Below, piece by piece: positions 14,421 through 21,948 of a stretch of 41,048 bases of DNA. Every line of letters starts with the position of its first letter. Positions within the stretch are counted from its first letter, which is position 1. The notes under the pieces were generated by a model. It did not search any database and was not told where the DNA came from. It was given only the letters and a program-made list of their open reading frames with translations. Origin of the DNA: an uncultured Collinsella sp. (GTDB lineage: Bacteria > Actinomycetota > Coriobacteriia > Coriobacteriales > Coriobacteriaceae); contig CABSNM010000015.1 of assembly GCA_902479065.1 (NCBI GenBank), forward strand, positions 1 through 41,048. The letters are read 5' to 3'. The translations under genes and the position numbers were made by a program.

Positions 14421-16164
14421 GGTGGACCATCTCCTTGGTAATTCGAACGACATCGGTGACCTCGCTCACCTGCGCAAAAGCGGGCGAGACGGAAGATGCC
14501 AGACGGCGCGAGAGTTCGATGACCTGGGGCGGCTCAACGTAGGCATGCTGCATGAGTTCGATGTTCGAGAACAGCTCGTGCGTGCGGCCGCGGTCGAGGA
14601 TGCGACCGTCGGCCATTACCACAATGCGCTCGGCAAAATCCGAGACGACTTCCATATCGTGGCAGACCATGATGACGGCGCAACCGCGCTCGGCCATGGT
14701 GCGTACCGTTTCCATCACGGTCATGCACTCGCGGTAGTCCAAGCCGCTCGTGGGCTCGTCGAGCACGACGATCTTGGGCTCAACCACTACGACGGAGGCA
14801 AGTGCCACCATTTGTCGCTGGCCACGCGAAAGCGAGAACGGTGCCTCGTCGGCCGGCAGGCCAAAGCGGTCGATGACGAGTTGAGCAAGACGCAGCGCCT
14901 CGGCACGGTCGATGCCGGCAAGCTCCAGGCCAAAGGCGACCTCGTCGAGCACGGTATCCTTGCAGATCTGGCGGTCGGGGTTTTGGAAGAGCGTTGCGAC
15001 CTCGCGGGCGATACGGCTCGTGGGGACCGCGGCAGTATCCAGGCCCGTAACGCGCACGCTGCCCGAGGCGGGCTTAAGCAGGCCCGTGAGCAGCTTGGTG
15101 AGCGTGGTCTTGCCGGCACCGTTCTGGCCGACGATGCCCACGAGCTCGCCAGGATAGAGCGTCAGGCTAAGGTCGTGTACGGCGGCGCCGCCATTGGGAT
15201 AGGCAAACTCAACATGGTCGAAGGTGAGTACGGGTTCGGCGTCCTTGGCATGAGGACGCAACGACGGTGCATGCGGGGAACCGGTGGGCGCCTGGGCTTC
15301 GATAGCCGCGTGTGCGGGGTCGACGATGCCCGAAATCAGGCGCTCAGCCTCATCGACATTCAAGCAGGGGGTACCGCTTACCAGGCCATCGGCCTCGAGG
15401 CTATTGAAGATACGCGTGACGCGAGGGCAGTCGACGCCGATGGCACGGAGCTCGTCGGTATGCGCGAAGACCTCGTGTGGCTCGCCCTGCAGCGCAATTT
15501 CGCCATGGTTGAGCACGAACACGCGGTTGCAGTACTCCGAGAGCAGAGCGACCTTTTGCTCAACGACGACGATGGTGATTCCAAGTACGCGGTTTGCCTC
15601 ACGCAGCGTCTCGAAGACCAATGTGGAGCTGGCGGGGTCGAGTGCCGCGGTGGGCTCGTCTAGAACCAAGACGCGCGGGCGCATGGCGAGGATGGCGGCG
15701 ATGGCTACCTTTTGCTTCTGTCCGCCCGAGAGCGTGGCGATCTCGCGGTCGCGCAGGTCGCTGATGCCGACGGTCTCGAGCGTTTCGCTCACGCGCTGCT
15801 CGATCTGGTCGTGGGGAACGCCAAAGTTCTCGAGGCCAAAGAGCATCTCGTCCTCGACGATCGAAGCGACCATCTGCGTGTCGATATCCTGTAGCACACT
15901 GCCGACGATTTGCGACACGTCGGTGAGCGAGACTTCGCAGGTGTCGTGGCCGTCGACCATGACGGACCCAAAGAACGTGCCGGTGTAGTGGTGGGGCACG
16001 GCGCCCGACAGGCAGGCGGCAAGCGTGGACTTGCCGGCGCCCGAGGGCCCGATGATGCCGATGAAATCTCCCTTGTTCACGCTGAGCGAGATGTGGCTGA
16101 GCGCCTGCTCGGTCTGCGTGCCATAGGAGAACGAGACATCGTCGACGTTGATGATCGTTTCCAT
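14413..16164 (-). CDS. ECF transporter ATPase with two fused ABC domains
   Basis: A 583-residue fusion of the two ATPases of an energy-coupling-factor importer. Domain 1 (about 1-260): Walker A GPSGAGKST, signature LSGGQKQ, Walker B VLVLDEPTAALDP. Domain 2 (about 305-540): Walker A GQNGAGKTT, signature LSRGQRQ (Arg in place of the first signature Gly), Walker B IVVLDEPTSGLDY. A Ser/Pro/Ala linker joins them, and about 40 residues follow. Both nucleotide sites look competent. Fused ATPases are usual in dedicated (group I) ECF systems such as the thiamine-related YkoD. The start has AAAGGT upstream. The gene lies between the S component and ecfT; a hairpin at 16183-16226 precedes it. Confidence 0.92.
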   Translation of the reverse strand: METIINVDDVSFSYGTQTEQALSHISLSVNKGDFIGIIGPSGAGKSTLAACLSGAVPHHYTGTFFGSVMVDGHDTCEVSLTDVSQIVGSVLQDIDTQMVASIVEDEMLFGLENFGVPHDQIEQRVSETLETVGISDLRDREIATLSGGQKQKVAIAAILAMRPRVLVLDEPTAALDPASSTLVFETLREANRVLGITIVVVEQKVALLSEYCNRVFVLNHGEIALQGEPHEVFAHTDELRAIGVDCPRVTRIFNSLEADGLVSGTPCLNVDEAERLISGIVDPAHAAIEAQAPTGSPHAPSLRPHAKDAEPVLTFDHVEFAYPNGGAAVHDLSLTLYPGELVGIVGQNGAGKTTLTKLLTGLLKPASGSVRVTGLDTAAVPTSRIAREVATLFQNPDRQICKDTVLDEVAFGLELAGIDRAEALRLAQLVIDRFGLPADEAPFSLSRGQRQMVALASVVVVEPKIVVLDEPTSGLDYRECMTVMETVRTMAERGCAVIMVCHDMEVVSDFAERIVVMADGRILDRGRTHELFSNIELMQHAYVEPPQVIELSRRLASSVSPAFAQVSEVTDVVRITKEMVHRG

Positions 16165-16182
16165 GGATACCTTTCGTAGTCA

Positions 16183-16226
16183 TTGGGGACGTTCTTAAAT
16201 GACCAGTCGTTTAAGAACGTCCCCAA
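16183..16226. repeat. 17-bp perfect palindrome before the ECF ATPase gene
   Basis: Bases 16183-16199 are the exact reverse complement of 16210-16226 (arms contain GGGGACGTTCTTAA), with a 10-base loop GACCAGTCG. A related partial copy, TAGTCGTTTGGGACAGTC, follows at 16231-16248. It resembles a REP-like repeat and could modulate ATPase expression in the operon mRNA. Confidence 0.6.
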
Positions 16227-16269
16227 AAGCTAGTCGTTTGGGACAGTCTTTGGTGGTGAAGCACGGAGA

Positions 16270-16370
16270 CGGCTTTACGAGGGACCCCAGGTTGGCGCGA
16301 AAGAGGAGCGAAGCGTACTTGGGTACGCGAGCGACGAATGAACGCCAAGATGGGGTGGCTCGTAAAGTCG
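16270..16370. repeat. Large imperfect palindrome at the 3' end of the S-component gene
   Basis: CGGCTTTACGAG (16270-16281) pairs with CTCGTAAAGTCG (16359-16370). ACCCCAGGTTGGCG (16284-16297) pairs with CGCCAAGATGGGGT (16343-16356), 12 of 14. The centre holds CGTAC/GTACG (about 16314-16327). The ~100-base fold begins 6 bases after the S-component stop codon. It could be a mobile palindromic unit or a processing/attenuation structure separating S from A-T expression. Confidence 0.55.
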
Positions 16371-16376
16371 AACGGG

Positions 16377-16949
16377 TTAGTTGAGCTTCAGGGCCTTCTG
16401 GATGGGCAAGTAGAGGGCGCCGACCAGAATGGCGTTAAAGACGGCGGTCATGGCGACGACGGGCAGCATGGCGGCGGCGAGCTCGCCTACCACGCCGAGC
16501 ATGGCCATCTTGATGACCATGAAGATGACGCCGGAGACAAAGGTGGTCAGGAAGGTTGCGACAATAGCGATGGCGGGCTTGACCTGACCGTTCTTGCCGG
16601 CGGCGTTGACGATGCCGGCCATGAGCATGGCGGCGATGCCCTCGGCGGCAAAATCGACGAACGGCGAAGTGGTGGTGATCTGGATCACGGCAGCCGAGAT
16701 GAGGCCAATGACGAGCGCCTGGCCGATGTTGGGACGAACGACCAGGATGGTGAGGCAGAAGGCCGAGATGATGAACTCGGGGCTGATCATGCCGCCCGAG
16801 ATGCCCGAGATGGCCTTGCCGACGGTGAAGTTGAGGATGAAGCCGGCGGCGAGCAGGATGGCGAGCAGGACGAGGGCGCGGACATCGAGTTTGCCGCGGT
16901 CGGCGGTCTGGACGGTGCGGGGCTGGGCGGCGGTGGTGTTCTGAGACAT
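16377..16949 (-). CDS. ECF transporter S component, probably tryptophan-specific
   Basis: The 190-residue integral membrane protein has about five or six spans. The conserved region GFILNFTVGKAISGISGGMI then SPEFIISAF (about residues 36-65) is typical of a TrpP/CD3073-like S-component group. It binds the substrate for the EcfA-EcfT module encoded downstream. The ATG at 16949 is preceded by AAAGGA nine bases upstream; the longer frame from 16979 is not. Substrate assignment rests on the upstream leader peptide with three Trp codons and the attenuator, which imply control by tryptophan supply. A thiamine-like substrate is less likely, because no thiamine riboswitch is visible. Confidence 0.8.
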   Translation of the reverse strand: MSQNTTAAQPRTVQTADRGKLDVRALVLLAILLAAGFILNFTVGKAISGISGGMISPEFIISAFCLTILVVRPNIGQALVIGLISAAVIQITTTSPFVDFAAEGIAAMLMAGIVNAAGKNGQVKPAIAIVATFLTTFVSGVIFMVIKMAMLGVVGELAAAMLPVVAMTAVFNAILVGALYLPIQKALKLN

Positions 16950-16994
16950 GGTGAAAATCCTTTCGGAATGGGAGTGCAAGAGAAAAGCGGAGGC

Positions 16995-17124
16995 GCGTGA
17001 TGCGAATGCGATCGGGCTCGAGATAGAAAAAGGCCCCCGGTCGAAACCGGAGGCCTTCCAATCACCTAGAGCGCAAAAACAGGCGTGAGGGACTCACTGT
17101 CGACCGATCGTATTCGCATCACGC
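16995..17124 (-). promoter_or_regulatory. Long-range 21-base pairing enclosing the attenuator
   Basis: Bases 17104-17124, within the leader codons directly after the Trp run, are complementary to 16995-17015, downstream of the terminator, at 20 of 21 positions. In the RNA this helix would enclose the terminator hairpin. A shorter alternative is GGCGTGA (17119-17125) with TCACGCC (17082-17088). The two compete for the same leader bases, and both would be disrupted by a translating ribosome. Confidence 0.6.
17027..17055 (-). terminator. Attenuator terminator of the Trp-controlled ECF operon
   Basis: On the minus strand GGCCTCCGGT pairs with ACCGGGGGCC around a TTCG loop (17032-17055), followed by TTTTT (17027-17031). 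It lies between the leader peptide and the S-component gene, 78 bases before its start, so it must be bypassed for expression. Confidence 0.88.
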
Positions 17125-17162
17125 CACCACCAGTTGTTGAGAGACTTCATCGTGTTCTTCAT
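17094..17162 (-). CDS. Tryptophan leader peptide (22 aa)
   Basis: A 22-residue ORF starts at ATG 17160-17162 with AAAGGAG nine bases upstream and stops at TGA 17094-17096. Codons 11-13 are three consecutive TGG (17124-17132), within LNNWWWRDANT. An intrinsic terminator follows 39 bases after the stop. This is the layout of ribosome-mediated attenuation: stalling at Trp codons when charged tRNA-Trp is scarce prevents terminator formation. UGGUGGC of the Trp codons (17123-17129) can also pair with GCCACCA next to the Shine-Dalgarno (17165-17171). It controls a transporter, not a biosynthetic operon. Confidence 0.85.
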   Translation of the reverse strand: MKNTMKSLNNWWWRDANTIGRQ

Positions 17163-17220
17163 GTTGGTGGCTCCTTTCGTGATGCCGTGGCGCGGTCGCA
17201 CCTAGTTGCTGTTGCGCTGC

Positions 17221-17226
17221 ACTATA
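17221..17226 (-). promoter_or_regulatory. -10 element of the Trp-attenuated operon
   Basis: The minus strand reads TATAGT here, without a recognisable -35. Transcription would start near 17214, giving a leader RNA of about 265 bases before the S-component start codon. Confidence 0.45.
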
Positions 17227-17247
17227 GCACAGCGAAGTGTGTGCGGG

Positions 17248-17270
17248 GAAATCTTTTTTGAAAAGATTTC
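17248..17270. repeat. Perfect 10-bp AT-rich palindrome
   Basis: GAAATCTTTT (17248-17257) mirrors AAAAGATTTC (17261-17270) around TTG. It lies just upstream of the ECF operon -10 and could be an operator or a terminator remnant. Confidence 0.4.
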
Positions 17271-17303
17271 AGGCGGGTTTCCCGTCGGTCAAAAGAGCGG
17301 GCT

Positions 17304-17343
17304 GAGCGGGCGAGGCTGCCATTGCTGCCTTGCCCGCTCAGCT
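17304..17343 (-). terminator. Terminator of the C69 peptidase gene
   Basis: TGAGCGGGC, then AGGC, pairs with GCCT, then GCCCGCTCA across a loop at about 17316-17328. It lies just after the stop codon at 17350. On the minus strand GCCCGCTCTTTTGACC follows. Confidence 0.65.
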
Positions 17344-17349
17344 AAGACG

Positions 17350-19326
17350 TTACTCCTTATTGCGACGGTAGAGGAAGTAACCGCCCGCGGAGATGACGGC
17401 AACGCCAGCGATGGCGAATGCAGCCACCACGCGGCCATCAAAACGATCACCGGTGGTGGGCAGGCCGCCCTTGGTGTTCGTCTTGTTGGTGGTTACCGTG
17501 GTCGTGGTGTCCGACTTGCCAGGCTTCTCGGGCTTGGTGGTGGGCTGCTCGGGCTTAGCGGGCTGCTCGGGGGTACCGGGCTGCTCAGGAGTACCAGGCT
17601 GCTCGGGAGTGCCAGGCTGATCCGGGGTGACCGGATCGGTGGCAAGAGCGTCCTTGGCGTAGGTGATGGACACCTTGAGGCCGTTGGTCTCGGTGTTCAG
17701 GTCGCTCGGGGTGAAGGGCTGGTCGAAGTTCTCAGCCTTCAGATAGGCGCGCATCTCCTGGAGCAAGGCCTTGCACTTCTTGTAGGTGTTCTCGGTAGCA
17801 GCCTTGCCGGCCTTGTTGGCCAGGGCAGTGCGGCCCTCGGTGGTCGTCTTGGCCAGCATGGCGGTGTCGACTTCCTTGTTCTGCTCGATGAGCTCGTTCT
17901 GGAGCGCATCGAGGTAGGTGCGGACGCTGGTGGCGAATTGTGCGCGGTTCGCGAAGCAAAGCGAGTTGATGTCCATCAGGACGTAGTTAATGGAGTTCTC
18001 GGGCTCCTCGTTGTTCACGATGTCCGTCTCGCTGCAGTGACCATAATCAACGGTCTGGTCGCTGAAGTGGGGGCTGACTTCGGTCATCAGAGCGGAGTAT
18101 AGCGGGATAGCGACGGAGAACTCGGCGCAGGAGAGCATCTCCCACTGGATGGTTGCAACCTCGGGGTCATAGCCCTTTCGAATCTGGAAGAGGTTGGCCT
18201 CGGCGTTGCGGTCGGAACCGATGCTGCTGACACCGTCAGTATTGGCATTAAGGCCGGGGACTTTTTCACCGCGGTTGCCGAAGGCGCGAATCAGCTCAAA
18301 CGTGTTCCAGTCGGACTTGCTGGGCTGGAAGAACAGCGGCTGCATCTCATGAACCATGGCACCGAGCGTGACGTCATTCTTGTCCTTGTCCTTGACGATC
18401 TCGTAGTCGGTGCCCTCGGTCAGCGGAGCCATAAAGTAGTCGCGGCCCTGGATATAACGCGCTCAAGAGCCCATGCCCGTATTGTTGATAGATGCACCGT
18501 AGGTCTGGGCAACATCGAACTGTCCGTCTTCAAAGTACTTGGCGAAGCCCTTCTCTTCGGGCATAGTCTTGATCCCCTCAGAGTGGAGGCAGTTCTCAGG
18601 ATCGTCAAGATTGACCTGGAAATTGAGGTTACTAATGTTGGGGTTGACCGAAGCGACGTCGTCGGTCAGCTTCATAGCGATCCACTGGTGGCCGGAAAGC
18701 GCGGCGAACAGCCAAGTCTCGGTGTTGTCGGCGATGACAATCTGGTCGTTGGAGCAGACGCCCTGCTCGTCAATCAGACTGCCGATAAGCTCGACGCCCT
18801 CGCGGGCCGTTGCGCTCTCGCCCAAGATGACGCCCGCGTAGCTGTACTCGCCGATGCCGGTATTTTTGACCTCGGGATTTGCTTTGTGGGCATGCTTGGT
18901 CGTGGGATCCGCTGTCTTGGCATCGTCGTTGTAGGAGGTGCTCAGTGTTGCGGAGCAGGAGACGCCCTTCTCATTGATGCCGGCCTCGGAGTAGGCATCC
19001 CAGCGTCCGTCCCACTCAGCAGGATGGTCACGCACGTAGCTGTAACGATACGTAGTCTTGGTCGAGGTGTAGGAGAATCCGGACTCGTCCGAGCTGTAGG
19101 TATGACCAGGGCCATAAGAGGGCTCGATGCCATAGTGTTTGAGGTAACGAGTGCCAATGTCCTCGGTGCGGCCATAGTACGTGTTACCGTCGGCCGTAAG
19201 GTTCTTGCCCATGTACATCTGCGTGCAGGCGAGCGCAGACGTCGGCATGGACATGATGGTTGCAGCTCCAAAGGCGAGGCCTATACCTAGCTTCTTGAGC
19301 GCGTTGACGGGGTGAGTTTTCCTCAT
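17350..19326 (-). pseudogene. C69 family dipeptidase with LPXTG anchor, interrupted by one in-frame TGA
   Basis: Two ORFs (18463-19326 and 17350-18432) are parts of one 658-codon frame, broken only by TGA at 18463-18465. The first part has a signal peptide ending ALA before Cys34, the Ntn-hydrolase nucleophile (ACTQMYMGKNLTADGNTYYG) of PepD-like dipeptidases. The second continues the catalytic domain (YIQGRDYFMAPLTEG), a helical region, three PGTPEQ repeats, then LPTTG, a membrane span and RRNKE for sortase attachment. Without readthrough the product is truncated at 287 aa and not wall-anchored. No re-start with a Shine-Dalgarno was seen at the ATG near 18432. Start: GGGAGGG before ATG 19326. 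This may be a recent nonsense mutation, readthrough, or a sequence error. Confidence 0.8.
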
Positions 19327-19347
19327 TTTCCCTCCCAGCGTGCGAAA

Positions 19348-19367
19348 GCCCTCTGTCGCCAGAGGGC
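19348..19367 (-). promoter_or_regulatory. Hairpin in the C69 gene leader
   Basis: GCCCTCTG (19348-19355) pairs with CAGAGGGC (19360-19367) around a 4-base loop, 22 bases before the start codon. On the minus strand TTTCGC follows. It may be a weak attenuator or simply an upstream terminator. Confidence 0.4.
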
Positions 19368-19554
19368 TTCAGCCAATAAAGACACCCCATTAGCGTAACG
19401 AACTGGAAACAATATTCATCTATGAAAGACACTTACTCGATAAGCGTGATGAAATATGCGACGAGCGGTTAATTGTACTCAGTTTGTAGCTTTACTTTAA
19501 TAAAGACGCCCTGTAATTACTGTAGCCGAATAAAGTAGCTGGGAATGCCTGAAA

Positions 19555-19597
19555 TGAAAATCCCCTGCTGTTTGGCAAATGCATAAACAGCAGGGGA
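19555..19597 (-). terminator. Terminator of the lipid kinase/small protein operon
   Basis: TCCCCTGCTGTTT (19561-19573) is the perfect complement of AAACAGCAGGGGA (19585-19597). On the minus strand TTTTCATTTC follows. Confidence 0.85.
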
Positions 19598-19632
19598 GAC
19601 GATAATTTGATGAATATCATACCAATGTGGAA

Positions 19633-19725
19633 TTACTTCTTCCGGCGGTGGATCACGTTGATCGCATAGCCGACGAGCATGGCCAAAACGATGATGATAA
19701 AGCCGAGCAGGGGATTGTCGTTCAT
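19633..19725 (-). CDS. 30-residue single-span membrane peptide
   Basis: A short ORF runs from ATG 19723-19725 to TAA 19633-19635, with a strong AGGAGG five bases before the start that overlaps the lipid kinase stop codon. The peptide has a short polar start (MNDNP), one hydrophobic span (LLGFIIIVLAMLVGYAI, about residues 6-22) and a basic end (HRRKK), giving an N-out/C-in span. The 9-base gap after the kinase gene and the terminator downstream argue for a real co-transcribed gene. No family is recognised. Confidence 0.7.
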   Translation of the reverse strand: MNDNPLLGFIIIVLAMLVGYAINVIHRRKK

Positions 19726-19734
19726 AGAGTCCTC

Positions 19735-20652
19735 CTATTTTCCGAGCGGGGAGAATTCGTCGACGATGAGGTCGAGGCATTGTGGAAGCGCGCGGGCTCC
19801 AAAGACGCCCGAATTGCTGGAGATAATTTCGCCATCGAACTGCATGCCCAGCGACGGGGTGCAGGTGATCTTGGCTTCCTTGGTCTGGATGATCTTGAAC
19901 TGCGGGCGCCCGAGTACCTTGCCGGCGGGGTCAAGCGCAGCGGTGATCACGGTAGGCAGCAGCTGCACGGTGCGCACGGGTTCGATGACCGCAATGTCGA
20001 CCATGCCATCGTTCATGCGGCAGTCGGGGAACAGGTTGATGTCGTTTTGGATGACCGAGGTGTTGCCGGCCATGCAGCAGATGCCGTCGAGCTCCTCGAC
20101 AATGCCGTCATGCTCAATCGTAAAGTGCGCTACCGTAGGGTTGGGCGTGGCGAGCGCAGAGAGGAAGTAGGCGATCTCGCCGATGTCGTTTTTGGTGGGG
20201 GCGGCCTTCATCATGATCTCGGCGTCGAAGCCCGAGCCGGCGATGATGATGAAGCCGTGGCGCTTCTCGTTGCCGTTCTCGTCGAGCCAAAAGAGCTCGC
20301 CCATGTCGACTTTGACCGTGCGACCGGCACGGCAGGCCTTGGCGAGCGCCGCCGCCTCGGGGGCATTGCCGATGTTGTTGAAGAACAGGCAGGCCGTACC
20401 GGAGGGGAAGACGAGCGTGGGGACACCGCATCCGCGCATCTGGTCGAGCACGTTGGAGACAGTGCCGTCGCCGCCCGAAACGACCACGCGGTCAAACTCG
20501 CGCACGTCTGCCACGGCGTCCTCGGGTTCCATGCCATCGCCGATAAAGCGCATCACGACCTCGTCGCCGCCCTGTGCAAGGGCGTGCGTGAATGCGAAGA
20601 TTTCATCTGAGCTGGGGCCCGATGCCGGGTTGTGGATGATAAGGCAGCGCAT
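19735..20652 (-). CDS. Diacylglycerol kinase family lipid kinase
   Basis: The 305-residue protein belongs to the DagK/YegS/sphingosine-kinase catalytic family. N-terminal CLIIHNPASG, the nucleotide-binding SGGDGTVSNVL (GGDGT at about 60-64) and FPSGTACLFFNNIGN (about 80-95) are clear, and the C-terminal beta-domain includes MNDGMVDIAVIE and MQFDGEI. Expected role: phosphorylation of diacylglycerol or a related lipid on the cytoplasmic membrane face. A 30-residue membrane peptide is encoded immediately downstream, possibly a partner. The region to rnd (20653-20750) holds AGTATAGT at 20681-20688, a -10-like sequence readable on both strands. Confidence 0.88.
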   Translation of the reverse strand: MRCLIIHNPASGPSSDEIFAFTHALAQGGDEVVMRFIGDGMEPEDAVADVREFDRVVVSGGDGTVSNVLDQMRGCGVPTLVFPSGTACLFFNNIGNAPEAAALAKACRAGRTVKVDMGELFWLDENGNEKRHGFIIIAGSGFDAEIMMKAAPTKNDIGEIAYFLSALATPNPTVAHFTIEHDGIVEELDGICCMAGNTSVIQNDINLFPDCRMNDGMVDIAVIEPVRTVQLLPTVITAALDPAGKVLGRPQFKIIQTKEAKITCTPSLGMQFDGEIISSNSGVFGARALPQCLDLIVDEFSPLGK

Positions 20653-20750
20653 ACTTACGTTCCCGTTCTGTGACTAACCGAGTATAGTTGTAAGGCAATG
20701 CCGATATCCTACCCGTGTTTTTCGGGCCTAACCTTATTCGATGGGTTGAT

Positions 20751-21884
20751 ATGTACATTTCCACACATCAGGCTCTACTCGACTTTTGCCAGCGCGCCCG
20801 TGAGTTCGACGCGATTGCCGTCGATACCGAGTTTTTGCGCGAGCGCACGTTCCATCCGCGTCTATGTTTGGTTCAGATTGCCACCCCTGCTGAGAGCGTC
20901 GCGGTCGATCCCCTGGTAATCGACGACCTATCGCCGCTGGCCGAGCTTATGGCCGACGAGAGCGTGACCAAGGTCTTCCACGCGTGCTCGCAGGATATGG
21001 AGGTCATGCTCCATACCGTGGGCGTGCTGCCACGACCGATTTTCGATACGCAGGTCGCCGCCGCCTTTTTGGGCGAGCGCCAGCAGATTTCGTATGGCGC
21101 GCTTGTTCAGACGTTCTGCGGCGTATCGCTGCCCAAGACCGAGTCACTGACCGACTGGTCGCGCCGCCCGCTGACCGATAAGCAGATTGAGTATGCGATC
21201 GATGACGTCAAGTACCTGATCGTCGCCTATACCGAGATGATGAGCCGCCTGCGCGAGCTGGGCCGTGTGGACTGGGTGCTCGACGAGCTGCGCCCGCTGG
21301 CTGACGAGTCGCACTATCGCGCCGATCGCCACGAGGCGTTCCGCAAGGTCAAACGCATCAATTCGTGCAGCCGTCACCAGTTGGGCATCGCGCGCGAGCT
21401 CGCCGCCTGGCGCGAGGACCGCGCCGAGCGCCGTAACATCCCGCGCAAGTGGGTCATGTCCGACGACACGCTGCTTGCGCTCGTTAAGCGCAATCCCGTG
21501 CGCGTTGAGGAGTTCCGTAGCATCCGCGGTACCGATCAGTTGGGGGAGCGCGACGTGGACGGTGCGCTCATGGCCATCAAGCGCGGCGCGAGCTGCCCGC
21601 ACGATCGCCTGCCGCTCATGGTGCGCGGTCACCGTCAGATTTCGCCGGAGTTGGAGAGTGTGACGGACCTGATGTACGCGCTCATCCGCCTGGTTGCCGA
21701 GCGCTCGGGCGTGGCGACTTCGGTCATTGCCTCGCGCGATGACCTGGCCGACTATATTGAGCACCCCGAGCAGAGCCCCCTGCGCGAAGGCTGGCGCTTT
21801 GAGCTTGTGGGCTCGCGCCTGGACGATCTGCTTTCCGGCAATATGGGGTTGACGGTGAAGGACGGCAAAATCGAGCTCCTGTAG
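20751..21884 (+). CDS. rnd: Ribonuclease D
   Basis: The 377-residue 3'-5' exoribonuclease trims tRNA and other structured RNA. The DEDD-type exonuclease domain shows AVDTEFLRE (Asp25, Glu27), VFHACSQDMEVM, and YAIDDVKYLIVAY (motif III Tyr/Asp). An HRDC domain follows about residue 205 (AAWREDRAERRNIPRKWVMSDDTLLALVKRNP), and a second helical HRDC-like part ends the protein. The ATG at 20751 starts the first strand of the fold, but no clear Shine-Dalgarno precedes it; a GTG at 20715 would add 12 residues. Confidence 0.88.
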   Translation: MYISTHQALLDFCQRAREFDAIAVDTEFLRERTFHPRLCLVQIATPAESVAVDPLVIDDLSPLAELMADESVTKVFHACSQDMEVMLHTVGVLPRPIFDTQVAAAFLGERQQISYGALVQTFCGVSLPKTESLTDWSRRPLTDKQIEYAIDDVKYLIVAYTEMMSRLRELGRVDWVLDELRPLADESHYRADRHEAFRKVKRINSCSRHQLGIARELAAWREDRAERRNIPRKWVMSDDTLLALVKRNPVRVEEFRSIRGTDQLGERDVDGALMAIKRGASCPHDRLPLMVRGHRQISPELESVTDLMYALIRLVAERSGVATSVIASRDDLADYIEHPEQSPLREGWRFELVGSRLDDLLSGNMGLTVKDGKIELL

Positions 21885-21948
21885 GGAAGCCTAGCCGGTT
21901 GAGTGGGTAAAATGCCTCCAACGTGTAACTCGACTCGGAGGAATTCGC

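Larger units (their letters stand above)
19327..19632. other. Intergenic region between the lipid-kinase operon and the C69 gene
   Basis: About 306 bases without a credible gene. It holds the leader hairpin at 19348-19367, an AT-rich stretch (19370-19560) that probably contains the C69 promoter, and the terminator at 19561-19597. No -10/-35 pair stands out. Confidence 0.6.

Noticed and set aside
14407..15663. 418-codon plus-strand ORF opposite the ECF ATPase
   Set aside because: Shadow of a protein with two complete ABC motif sets.
16183..16226. Intrinsic terminator inside the ECF operon
   Set aside because: The stem lacks a T-tract on either strand, so it is listed as a repeat.
18440..18470. 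Selenocysteine at the UGA of the C69 gene
   Set aside because: The position is not a known redox site of the family and no convincing SECIS hairpin follows.
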